Shown here: in pieces, positions 48,316 to 59,693 of the stretch | Layout of the letters: each line of letters opens with the position of its first letter | Numbering within the stretch: the stretch's first letter is position 1 | Assembly: GCA_930367205.1 (NCBI GenBank) | Contig: OV884011.1 | Span: 137,553,437 to 137,617,436, forward strand | Reading direction: 5' to 3' | DNA length: 64,000 nucleotides | Origin: Acanthosoma haemorrhoidale | Lineage: Eukaryota > Arthropoda > Insecta > Hemiptera > Acanthosomatidae | Translations under genes and position numbers: made by a program | Notes under the pieces: generated by a model | What the model saw: only the letters and a program-made list of their open reading frames with translations | Database searches by the model: none | Told to the model about the DNA's origin: nothing

Positions 48316-48931
48316 TATATTATTTGAATCCATTGTAGTGATTATGATATAAATATGCTTCTGAAAAGGTGAACAATAAATCTGAGATAGGTGGAGGAGC
48401 ACAACATTATGACCACCAGGAAGTAAAATATCAGGACTCCATTCATGATGATCCAGATATTTCGAAGTTTTTTTGTCCTGAGTATAAGCCTTCGAGACAC
48501 AACCTTCTCAATATGAGTCCCAATCATGCCAGTTGTTTATTCTTTGACTGTTATTTATCAATAGCTATACTTATTTTAATTTATAATCCTTCATAAACAT
48601 TAATCTCTTTTTGAAAAAAAATAAATGGAGCTAATCTTAAAGAAGTTATTTGATAGTTAATAGATTTAATTACCCTCATATTAAATTAGAGGCTAACAGA
48701 AGGTAGATAGAAATAAAATGAGTGAGAAAGGATTTAAAGGGTATTTTCATTAAAAGTGGGGGATGCGCTTTTTATGCAGTGAAGCCCATTTTGTTGAGTT
48801 GTTAGCAGACTAAGTAGCCCAAGTTTGGGGTGTTAAAAGCAGCTGGCTTCTGCAAACTCCTGAAGTCCTGATGTAAATCGAAATTTTCTGATGGCCAGGG
48901 CCAACCAACCAAGCAAGCTATTCGTTTGAAA
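48316..48931. other. Spacer between LTR element and solo LTR
   Basis: AT-rich; no gene. Frames at 48342-48596 on both strands have no domain. Confidence 0.5.
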
Positions 48932-48936
48932 CCAGG

Positions 48937-49813
48937 TGTTGGGATATTGGTTGAACAATTGTCGGAGGTGAACAATTGTCGGAAAAGGTGAACAATTGTC
49001 AGAGGTCAACAATTGTCGGATTGCTGTAGTTAATAACATGGACCATGTTCCATGTAGGCGTTAATATCTGACTCCATTTATTGATAGGGATGTGTCCCGA
49101 CAAGACACTGTGTTCAGGATGAGGTTCAGAGGTTCATAAAGAATAAGACCAGTTTTCAGAGTTCGGGCGAGAGATCGGCAGCGTAATAAGTACAAGTCGT
49201 CAGGGGTCTGCTATAGGCTGTGAGGCAAAGTGCCGTCGTATAGGTGTAGCATAGCGAGAGTCGATCAGCGGAAGGCTGAGGGGGGCTTACTCCCAGGGCC
49301 CCGAGGCCCTGGCATATCGCGAGGTAATCGGCTGTGGAGACTAGTAAACAGAGTGAGCCCACCAGGGCCAGGTGGCCCTGGGGTAAGTGATAAGTCGTGC
49401 GGCTATGAAGCTAAGAGACAGAGTGGGGTGAAGAGTGAAATTTACTGATATAAATATGATAACCCCCTCCCTCGTGGAAGGCTGAGTCTGTCTGCCCGGA
49501 GTATGTTTTATGATACACAGGTAGTCACTTCCTTTTAGTTTTATGACCGTTGGGGTACAAGGGTGTGTTTTATATGGCTGCCGGAAGGACTGAAGGTCTA
49601 TTCTAATAGGGGTAAGTGTCCTTTGCCCAGGTTTTATGGTAGTCAGGTGGCTAATTCTCTTGGTTTATTGCCGTACCCTTTTAGTTACTTGTCTACGACT
49701 TCCGACCTCTCTATGATTTATTACCAGAAGTTACATAGATTTACATTTTCTATTATAATACATTATGAACCAGAGTGTAGGGTAATTTACATATATAGTT
49801 AGCGGTCGCTATA
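48937..49813 (-). mobile_element. Solo LTR of the same family, inverted and diverged
   Basis: 877 bp in reverse orientation. It starts TGTTGGGATATTGGTTGAAC (reverse of GTTCAACCAAATACCCGACA) and ends GTTAGCGGTCGCTATA (reverse of TGTAGCGACTGCTAAC). Flanked on both sides by CCAGG (48932-48936, 49814-49818), so it is a complete insertion reduced to one LTR by recombination. Several substitutions and indels separate it from the 890-bp LTRs, and one terminal base has changed (TA instead of CA). It also lacks the second GC-rich box as seen at 45467-45487. Confidence 0.9.
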
Positions 49814-49818
49814 CCAGG

Positions 49819-51066
49819 CATTAATTAGTTTTTGTTATTTATTACTCATGCAATTAATTAAGCTTCAAACCAATAAATCTGGGAACTACAACTCTACAAA
49901 AAAAAATATAATAAAAAAGAAAAGAAAACATACATATAAAACCTGAGATGATGAACTATTATAATTAATTCTATGAGCTGCTGTACTAATTTTTTAATAT
50001 TTAAAAAAAAAATAATCTAGTCTGGGTTTTGTTTTAGACAGTATGTAAGTTATCTTAAAGTAATTGTTAGAAATACATTAATGACGGTAAAGGTTTATGA
50101 TATTGCTTAATCAATATTTATTAATAATGGCCCAACTAATGCCAAGTAATTCGCTAACCACTCAATTATTATTTAATCACGTTTTATGGAGATGGATCTA
50201 TTGCCTTTCTAATATTTAAATGAGACTTCCATGGATATGTCTCAATAATTGTGATAATGTTGTCCAGTAGTTTTTATTTTACTGTTATAAAAATATTCTT
50301 TGTCTTTCAAACAAATAAAATTGATTATAAAATAGAAGAATTTGCAGATGCATATTTTGTAAAAACTGTTAATGGTGATGTTAATGACTAGTCATGTAGA
50401 CAAGGAGTGGTAGGTGTTCCAATCATTGTAGTGATTTGGATATCCACATTGTATTTGTATATAATAAAAATGACAATTGAAATATATCTAAGCTGTGTAA
50501 TACTCATTTAATGTTTCTTTTGTCATGAAGATGTAATTGTTAATATGTTTTTCGCCAACTTAGTTGTTTTTTAGTGTTATTTAACAATATATATTTATGT
50601 AATATAATATCATATATAATTATGCAGACTATCTTTATAGTCAACATGCTAGCTGCAAACTGCCAATTGTCAACTCAAATACCAATTGTTTGCTTCTCTT
50701 AAATAATTATCTTTATTTACTGCTAACGCTTTCGACAGCCCATGTCTATCTTTTTCCCACATCTATGGAGGACTGCTCTTTCTGAAAAACTATTAGTCTG
50801 GTTAATTTTTTGTACTATATTTTTTGTTTCCAATTTATTTCAGGCAAATTTAATAACCAGGGCTCTGAAGAAAATAAAATGCTAGGGATTAAAGGTTGCA
50901 TTGGTCTGTTTATTTTATATAGGTGTAAAGCTATTTTATCAGGGAAATGTTTGCGTTTTGTCAGTGGTTTAGGTTCAAGAAGTAGTGCTACGGTCGGAAA
51001 AAGAGAACTCAATGGATGTCTTTGTGTCAAAAATATCTTCAAGAAAAAAGATACTGGCAAAATTTA
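49819..51066. other. Intergenic, AT-rich, probable LINE flank
   Basis: No host gene. 50735-50775 resembles 1607-1660. A 106-codon plus-strand frame (50810-51130) is mostly antisense to the LINE remnant below and should not be taken as a gene. Confidence 0.45.
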
Positions 51067-51840
51067 TCATCTCATAGCAAGTGGAAGCTCTGCTGCTTCA
51101 ACCAGCAAACTTTTAGTTGGACTAGCCTGAAAAGAACTATCTATTCTTAAACCTTCATTATGAATGTTGTCTAGAGTCTTTAGGACAGCTTGACTACCAG
51201 AGCTATATGCTATACAGCCAAAGTCAAGCTTGGCTGTTATTACCTATGCTCCTATAAAGCATGAGTAAGCTTGATCTATCAGCATGACCTTTAGATGTAA
51301 AAGAGCAGAAATATTGAGCTTTGATTACCTTGGCGTGTGATGCGCAATTGAGAAACCGGTTTATAACGAGCCCCGGGTATTTGTCTTGATTGTGGAAGTG
51401 AATGGGGATAAAAAGGGGATAAACGTTTTTAGTGAGGCTCTTCCAAAAGATTTATTGTTATTATATATAAAGGTAATTATATACAAAGATTATCCATTTA
51501 TAAATAATATAAATGGCAGAACCTTTTTCTGTAGCTAATCGGAATCCATGTTGTTTCACCCCCAGAGCTATTAGGTTTAGAATTGTTTAATGGAGGAGTG
51601 AAAGTCATTAAAAGCTTTACTGGTATTGTATAATATGATTTCATCGGCATATAGTAACATTTTTAAATCTTGAGTCAAGCATGTTTATATACCATCAGGA
51701 GACATTGGATAGTACATTGTTGGAAAACAATGTAGGAGAAAGTACACTTTATTGTGGAAATCCCTTTTTTTTCATGCCATCCAAGTTTTCTCTCCAGCAA
51801 ACATATATATTTCAGAATTCTTTTACTGAATGACACTAAC
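51067..51840 (-). pseudogene. CR1/jockey-like LINE reverse transcriptase remnant
   Basis: Minus-strand pieces in RT order: a degenerate fingers/palm part near 51840-51740; MLLYADEIILYNTSKAF (the YADD box, here YADE) near 51665-51610; GFRLATEKGSAIY near 51560; DKYPGLVINRFLNCASHAKV then IKAQYFCSF; and finally LDFGCIAYSSGSQAVLKTLD, NIHNEGLRIDSSFQASPTKS, LLVEAAELPLAMR to a stop at 51067-51069. At least three frame changes and several stops separate them. The last catalytic Asp of the YADD box is Glu. Old and inactive. Confidence 0.8.
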
Positions 51841-53696
51841 AGTTCTTTCTTATGACACCTTGAACCATTTATATTTCACTGCAGGATTAACATCAAAATT
51901 AAAAATATAAAAGGTTCATTGTAAAATTTTAGCAAGCACATTAAGAAAGAAAGAAATAGGGAAATAATAGGATAATAATAAAAAGTAAATAACATAAAAC
52001 AACAAAAATTAACCAGAAACTGAAATTGTAGTGAGGTCACACTGAAGATATTAAAATTATGTTCTAATGTTGAAGAAAAAATTAAGTTCTAATGATCCAA
52101 TGAAGAAGAAGTCAAGTAATAATTACTGAGTCAGAGGTTTATGGCGAGTTTTTTATCTGACCTATGTTGTTTTATTATTTTGAGATTTTTAGCTCAGATA
52201 GGATTTCTTCTGAGCCATTGAGAAGTTCAATGGCAGATATAAGTCCTTTACTATCAGTCACACTTTTATGGATTGTAAAATTTACAGAGGAGTTATGGAA
52301 TTCCTTAATCTGCAAACTGTCAAGGTATTTTCGACATTTCACTTCAATTATTGCTGACCCATTGGATCAGACTATTTTTTTAATTTATGAAGTTGAGGCT
52401 TAACCTTTGATGATCTTTATAGTTTTGAATGGGTTCAAAGATAGCAATGTAATGATTTTGTTTATCTTTTAATACCATGATCAGATATTGCTCAAAACTT
52501 TGGCCTATTGAATGTAGTGATTGAAAAAAAGGACTGATCAAGAGGTTTCAGAGGAGCCAGATTTTTCAGATTTCAGAACACAAATAATCTGTTAGAAGAG
52601 TGACTTGCTATGGCAACAAAGGGAATGATCCTTAGACACCTCAACAGCCTTAATCCTCACCAGATGTGTCTGGTATGGTTTTCCATGAATACCCTTTGCT
52701 AGTTCTCACCAGCCCATTGTCCGTAAATCTACACTTGATACTACAACTATTACAAACTAATGCAAAACTTATTGAATAGTTTATGCAGGCTTTGATTTGT
52801 ATTGATGAAAAAAAAAATCCATTAACGACGAATTAACAAAACACAATCTTAAGTGATATATTATGAGGAATTAATACAAATAGAACTAAATAGAAATCAT
52901 TAAGAAACAAAGACTTATGAAATAATTTATATTATAAAGACATTTAAACTAGCGTACAATGAAAAGAAGACCTCAGAATGAAGCAATAATTAAATAACCT
53001 AAATGACCAAAAATGCTTTATACTACTGAATTAAAGAACTAACAAAAAACAAAATTTCATTGACGAACTTATAGAAAATTAATGCTAGTATTAATGAGTA
53101 GAAAAATGAAAACTACAGAAGGAACAAATAATAAAACTCACATACAACATGTAAATTAACTATAGAAATGACTAATAAAATTAATACTTATACTAATGAA
53201 TTCAGAAAGGATAAACAAAGATCTTACAAAATAACTTATAGAAAAAAATAACTAATTATTATACTAATCAACTAAAACATAGAAAATTAATAATAGAACA
53301 TACTTAATGCGAAAAAAAAATTGAGCTACACTAAATAAAATAATAAAACTTATATTAGAATGAACTTATATTGAAGCTCATCTCTTGTGGAAACTGGCTG
53401 TGGGACTGTTGGGGAGGGTTGATCCTCAGGACCTCCTCTCTCTTCAGCTTCCAGTAGAGGACTAAGTATATGGGAAGTGCTTGCAATAAATAAAAAAAAA
53501 TAGAAGCAAACAATTGGTGTCCTTTAAGTTTACATTAAATTTCTGATTTACGTTTCCGCAAGCAAGAATAATGGTCATACAAATGGGAAATAAAAATCAA
53601 CCAACTACAATCCTCACAAATAACAATCACTCTCTGCTAGGGAAAGTATTTAACAATATTCAAATACTCCAAATATCATAAGCTCATTACTTATCA
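51841..53696. other. Intergenic, AT-rich
   Basis: No supportable gene. A minus-strand frame around 52340-52170 (IEVKCRKYLDSLQIKEFHNS...) could be a further piece of the LINE, but no diagnostic motif was found. Confidence 0.45.
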
Positions 53697-53828
53697 AAAA
53701 GGTGAGCCTCATCACCTTGTAGAGTCTTATCAAAGAAGTCAAGTATAATGTGTATCAATATACTCGTATTAAATTATATAAGGAATTCAGACATTGTATA
53801 TAGTATAGCGACACTACAGCAAATATAA
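53697..53828 (+). repeat. LINE 3'-end copy C, first part
   Basis: ATCAAAAAGGTGAGCCTCAT, CACCTTGTAGAGTCTTATCA, AAGAAGTCAAGTA, GGAATTCAGAC and GCGACACTACAG align with copy B (40733-40875). It begins within the 3' UTR, so it is a short 5'-truncated LINE copy. The alignment is lost after about 53828 and resumes at 54528. Confidence 0.7.
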
Positions 53829-53970
53829 AACTGCATTATAGTTAATGTAAATATAGATAATATATTGTTGTGATATTAGATATTGTTGAGTTTGTATATA
53901 AATATTTAATCCAACCTTGAATCAAGAAGGCAAATAAAAACAATTGAGAGTGGATGAAAAAAACAAAAGA

Positions 53971-54242
53971 TAGTATACTGGTTATTGTGATGATGAAAAC
54001 ACACACATAATTATTCTCTATCTAGTTATGGGACCGGCCTAGTGTATAGGTGTCTGGGTCTAGTGATAATGGAAAAACTTTTATAGTATAGTCGTTGTTG
54101 TATCATGATGAACACACACAGAATTACTCATCTAGTTTTGGCCCGTGATATAGTATAGTTGTTGTTTTATGAGAACACAGAATTATTCTCTCTCTAGTTT
54201 GGGATCAGCCTGTGATATATGTGTCTGAGTCAAGTGATGAAA
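53971..54242. repeat. Three-unit degenerate tandem repeat
   Basis: Units begin TAGTATACTGGTTATTG (53971), TAGTATAGTCGTTGTTG (54084) and TAGTATAGTTGTTGTTT (54151). Each continues with GATGA.AACACACA, AATTA.TC.TCTAGTTTTGG and a GTGATATA/GTGTCTG end. Unit lengths are about 113, 67 and 92 bp; the middle unit lacks the last part. It lies inside LINE copy C between its two aligned parts. Confidence 0.7.
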
Positions 54243-54527
54243 TAACAAGTTCTGTAAGTTATTTTTTGTTGGCCTGGAAGCGGAATGGAAGAGAAGTTGC
54301 ACCAGGAAGAAGAGTTAATTTGATTAAAAAAGAATACCATTGAAGAAAAAAATATAGACAAGTATAATTAATATAAATTTCTTTTTGTTTATTTGTAATT
54401 AAATATAATCTTTTGCCATAATTATTTTGTTTAAAAGAACCTTAAACAGCAGTTAATCATTAATAAAATAAATTTAAAGTTAAAAATAAAATTACGTTAT
54501 CTTTTAAAAGAATATATAATGCAAAGT

Positions 54528-54598
54528 AAATAGATTGGAGTGAGAATCTATAATGAAAATCATTTTGTCATTTTTGAGGGGATAGTAAAAAAAAAAAG
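54528..54598 (+). repeat. LINE 3'-end copy C, tail
   Basis: ATTGGAGTGAGAATCTATAA, TTTTGTCATTTTTGAGGGG and an A-rich run match the end of copies A and B (CACCTGAGAATCTAGAG, TTTTGTCATTTTTAAGGGG, A-rich). About 700 bp of unrelated sequence separate it from 53828. Confidence 0.6.
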
Positions 54599-56891
54599 TT
54601 CATTACTTAATACCACAAACATAGACCAAATATCTTGGGCCTTCCTTCAAAAGTCAACTAATCTGATTAACCAACATTAAAAAAAAAAAATCCAACTAAA
54701 GTGACAATTTGGACTTCTTAAAACGATTATCTAAGGAAAATAGAGGATAATTATAAAATATAGGAAAATTATTATTAGATAGCAAATGGAAATTTATTTT
54801 TAAAATCCCTCTTGAGTAATAGGTTCAAAAATTTTGTTTCCACAATTGAAACCCACTTGGAATACACTTACACACTTTAAAAGCTACAAACTCAAAAGAC
54901 TTAACACATGCCATGCATGTATCGGAGATGAAATACACAAGGAGCAACAACCAACTTGTCTTAACTATGTCATAACAAACTGATACTTTACACAACACTG
55001 TAACACATAAAGACCTCCTCATACAAACATTTTCATCAGTAATAGACCCACAACAATGACTCAATAGACCTGTTGGGGACATGACTGATGGAAAGAATAC
55101 AGGAAAATGTTATATATCTAGGTGTACAGCAATAAATGAGTTTAGATGTCATCACTCCTGCAAATATTTAAAATTCTGCTGAATAAATGTTATTGCTATA
55201 ATAATTGAATTAAAAAAAAATTGTTTTACTCTTACTGTGGAAAATTATATTTCGAGTTTATTTTAGCTTCAATTCTTCAATTCAAAATATTTACAAAGCT
55301 TTTAGATGAACTTTATAGCTAAGATTTAAGCTGTTTTAGATAATTGATGAACTTAGACTTAATACATGTCAAAATTAGCTCATAGGTCAGGATAAAAAAG
55401 TTATTTGAATCATCAGTCTATATGATCTTAGATTACCTCAGGCCAGTATTGTAGGATACAGGGATATGTTAAGGATTAGTGTAAAGGAAAAGTGGAGAAT
55501 TCAAGAGCTTGCGTGGGCAGTGCTGCTAGGTCCCTGAAGTAGGTTTATCTCTTCTAAGGACAAGTTACCTACCAACTACTCTATTAATAGCTTTCTAACC
55601 TTTAAATTTTGATTTTAGTTCTGATTCCCTGTCTATTCTAAGGACATGTGTTGGTTTTTTTTTTCATAAAAAGCAATTTTTTGTATAACTAAACAAGTTT
55701 AATAATTTTAAATCATTGAAATTAACAATTTGAAGAACTTATTAGGTAGCCAGGCATCTGTTTTATATAATATTTAAATAGGATGAATGATGGTAGATGA
55801 TAATAAAAAACAAACTGAACATTGAGAGTTTTTCAAATTCAGTAACATTTTTTTAAGTGCAAAGAAAAGTTTGAACATTCAAATAATTGAATAAATTCTA
55901 CCCTGTAAGGATGATACTGTGATGTTGAGTATGTTCAGTATTGGTATACTGTATGCACCGAGTAATACATTAGAATACTTACATACATCAGCACATATTG
56001 GGATAATTTGCCACATCATGCTTTAGAGATGTCCTCAGAATGGTTTTATACATCCCTTTTATTTTCAAGCAATTTTTCATGTTTAGATAGCTTTTAGTTA
56101 TTAAATAAGATTAAAAATTAAAATTGTACATAGAAAATAAATCTTTTAGGCAGATTATAATCTATTCATTCTAAATTCCCTAATTTCTTCATTTTCTGAA
56201 GGATAGGTTCCTTAAAAATTATCATTGTCAAAAAGCAATGATAAGAAAATCATCTGACTTATACTCAGGGTTCAAATCAATTGCAATGAACCGAGAACTG
56301 TATTATATTATGTTTCACCATCATAGATTTATAACAACAATTTATTGATAACAACCGTGTTCTATTTTAAAGTTTAGCTAATGAAAGATAAGCTGAGATT
56401 GCTTATAATATAATAATGCAATTTTTATTTGACTAGTCTAAAAAATATAAGTTTATAGCTCTTACTAATTTTAAAATAAATTACCTGAAACCAAGGTAAT
56501 TAAATGCAATGTTAATATCAACTATAAAATATCCAAGTTTCATTAACGGAAAAAACTATAGCACTAACAATTACAGACTAAAATATTTTTAATATGTTTG
56601 TTTTCATTTTTGGGGTTTAGCTTGACAAACTAGAGTAATCTTAAATTGATTACGATTTACCTGCCAGATTGAAGATTTTGGCATTATTTGCAGGTCCTAT
56701 AAGAAATAAAATTAAGATTTTTAAAGTCAGAAAGGGACAAATTCACAGAAGTATGTATGTTAATGTATTCATACTTATAATATAACAGTATATTGAAATA
56801 TGTATTTGTTATAATATCCATTTCTATTATTTTTTCTTAATTGGAATAGACGAGTTGGAAAAAAAAAACTACCACAAAAAAACATAGTTTT
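54599..56891. other. Intergenic, AT-rich
   Basis: No supportable gene. The minus-strand frame 54825-55082 is Cys-rich but has no signal peptide or known Cys spacing, and its strand neighbours do not support exons. Confidence 0.45.
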
Positions 56892-56897
56892 TTTATT
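56892..56897 (-). terminator. Candidate polyadenylation signal of the JHAMT-like gene
   Basis: AATAAA on the minus strand about 215 bases after the stop codon at 57111. Other A/T-rich variants occur nearby, so the true cleavage site is uncertain. Confidence 0.4.
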
Positions 56898-57110
56898 TAT
56901 ATCAAAAAACAATTTTCAATAAAGTGGTAAAATAATAGCTTATCAGATAAATTATTTAATAACTACATTTATGAATATCAATATTTTTTTTCATTTTAAT
57001 ACTTATTTTAGTGAAAAGTACAAACATATAAATAAGTTTATACTTTTGTATACAGTATATATTAATTAATTATTAGGAATATAAAATTGGTGTAATAAGA
57101 CACAATTAAT

Positions 57111-59693
57111 TTATGACATTTTTTTGGCCACTGTAGTCATAACTGTATATTTATGTATAGCTTCCATTTTATCATTAATTTCCAAGAGGTCCATTTCAAT
57201 CAGCAAATTTTGACAGTCAGCTAAAAATTCTTCCGTTTTTTCAATTGGTATCCTTTTCTTGAATGGGTTAATTGATTCAAAATATTCTGAAATTGTAAAT
57301 GTGAAAGACAAAACATTAATTTTCTATTCTAATTAAATTTCCTTATAGCAATGCATTACTCAAAAAACATTCAATGAACGTTAAAGGATTATTGCCAGCT
57401 GTGGGAAAGCATAGCCACCTAAGAATAATAAAAACTATATTTACAAAGATATATTTTTCATTTCATTTCATAATTAAAGAATATAACTTTATTCATCAAT
57501 TTCAATAACATATTTGGGATAATTATCATTAAAATAATAGAAATTGTACTAATTTCAATGTTTAATTTCAATTTCAAAACTTTGGATTTTTCTTTATTGG
57601 ATTATTTGTTGTCTTATGATTAGTAGTGTTTTTTTTCTACCTGATTACAACTAACAGGGCCTAAACACTGGTCATATAAAAGCTTTTTTTTATTAGCATA
57701 AATTCTAAGTAATAAAATTCTTTGTGCTGTTACAATGTCATTTAATTGAAGCTAAAAATAAATTTATTATCAACATTAATTTGATTTAATTTAATTTATC
57801 CTTGAATTAATTTAATTTAAGGAAGTACCTACTATTAAATATATTTACTAATAATAAGTTACCTAAAAATGCTTTGCTAGAAGAATGAACAAAACTTCTT
57901 TCTTTTGTAATGCAGGTGATAACTTCAAATCCAACTCCCTTTAATATTTTTATGTATTCTTTTTTGGGGTCTTTCCTAGAATTGTGAAAAGCATCCCAAG
58001 TTTTCCAAATCTGAAATTTAAAATTACATTTATTATTATTTATAAATGTCTGAATAATTGCATTCTTTTCATAGATTAAAGTAATGATATTAATTATGAC
58101 ATTAATCTTCAATGTTTATTTGAACTGATTGGTGTTTAAACATTTTTTTTTTTTAAATAAAGCTGTATTTTTCTTTAAATATATCATTAAATATAAATAA
58201 ATCATGATAAAATAAATAATAACAAACACCATCATGAACATGCCAATAAACTGTCAATGATACTTAAATGAAACTTCAAGATGCTAAAAATGATCATATA
58301 TGTTCATACTAATGTATTTTGCTTGAAATGTTGTTATATGACCAATTACTTAGTACAAATCAACAGGGTAGAGAGTAAATATTTAAAAAAACTATATAAA
58401 TTACCTTTGTATAAGAATGCCATTTTGGATTCTCTTGAAGTCTTCTAAATAATAAGAGGAATGGATGAGAAGTGGTAAACATAGTTACTATATATCCATC
58501 ATCTTTCAGCAAACTGTACATATTTTCTGCTGCTTGTCTGCACAGAAATATAATTGATATTATTTACCACAATACTTTCATTCACAAAAGTAAGTACCCA
58601 CTGATGGTAGGGGTAGAAGGAAAACAAAAGTGGTTCCTGATGGTAAAGCTTTGAATGGTAGATATTTAATAATTTAGAAAATGTACTAAGTATCATGTTA
58701 ATTATGAGTTAGTAATTAAATTATTTCTTAAAATTCAAGATAGTGTTATGAAGTTTAAAGCAGTTTTATAATGTTAATCAATTAGTAAACTTTTGTATCA
58801 AAATTATAGATTTTAAAACCTCATCAACCCATTAATAATAACTAAATAATCAAAATCATTTATTAGGTGATTCAGCTAAGAAAAAATAAAGAAAACGAAC
58901 AAATTCTTTTTGAAAGTTAATTGGAATATTACAAATCAAAAAATAAAATAAATTATTTTTAGGCAATTTAATATTAACTGTTATTAATTTAATATGAGTA
59001 TGAATGTTGGTTGTTAAATTAATGAATGTTAAATTGTTGCAAATTATAATTAGTTTTAATAAATCATAATCAAAGTTTTTATAAGTGAAATATTTATCTG
59101 GAAATTTGAAATACATTTTGGCATTCTATCTCTTAATTTAGCCTTAACTGCTGGGATGGATCTCAATGCATTCTGGCTGATTGAAATTACCAACACACAA
59201 ATAAATATTGCAATGCTTTCATATCACTATATTAACTAATTTACAAATACTTACATTTGATCTTTTACCCAGTGTAAACAATAAAATGAAAATATTTTAT
59301 TAAAAATTCCTTCTTCCCAATTCATCCATATGTTCCCATTGCTGATATCTAATTGTTTGAAAGAAAATTGATCATTTCCGTATGTCGATTGAGCATATTT
59401 TACCATTGCTTCAGCTATATCGCAGCCAACCTTAAGTACAATGGTTAATGAAATTTTTATTAAAAAACAATTTATTCTACCACAAAACTGTGATATAATT
59501 AACTTACAACTTGATAATCATTTGCTAAGTAAGAGGTAAGTAGGGAAGTTGTAAGATCTCCTGGACCACATCCAACATCAAGTACATTTTCTCCAAGAGA
59601 CCATGGTAACAGATCTTTTACTTCTTCTAACACTTCTTCCGCATCACGATGTTGCAAAGCATTTACATTGGTGTATAGTTCTGGGTTGTTCAT
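57111..59693 (-). CDS. Juvenile hormone acid O-methyltransferase-like protein, complete, five exons
   Basis: Spliced from exons 59508-59693, 59255-59430, 58405-58537, 57863-58010 and 57111-57286 (186, 176, 133, 148, 176 nt), all with GT-AG borders and phases that fit (0, 2, 0, 1). Total 819 nt, 272 residues, the usual JHAMT size. It begins MNNPELYTNVNALQHRDAEE; Gln14 matches a conserved JHAMT residue. SAM motif I is NVLDVGCGPGDLTT (37-50), the acidic motif II GCDIAEAM (64-71), and IFSFYCLHWVKDQ (108-120) carries the Trp of the acceptor pocket. The fold is a class I Rossmann methyltransferase. JHAMTs methylate farnesoic acid or JH acid with SAM in the corpora allata, the last or next-to-last step of JH synthesis. 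Intron 1 is only 77 bp. Insects often carry several JHAMT-like paralogues, so the exact substrate is inferred, and residues 165-272 are less conserved. No broken codon was seen. Confidence 0.92.

Noticed and set aside
50810..51130. 106-codon plus-strand frame
   Set aside because: Largely antisense to the LINE RT remnant; no domain of its own.
54825..55082. Cys-rich 85-codon frame, considered as a secreted peptide
   Set aside because: No signal peptide, no known Cys spacing, no exon support.
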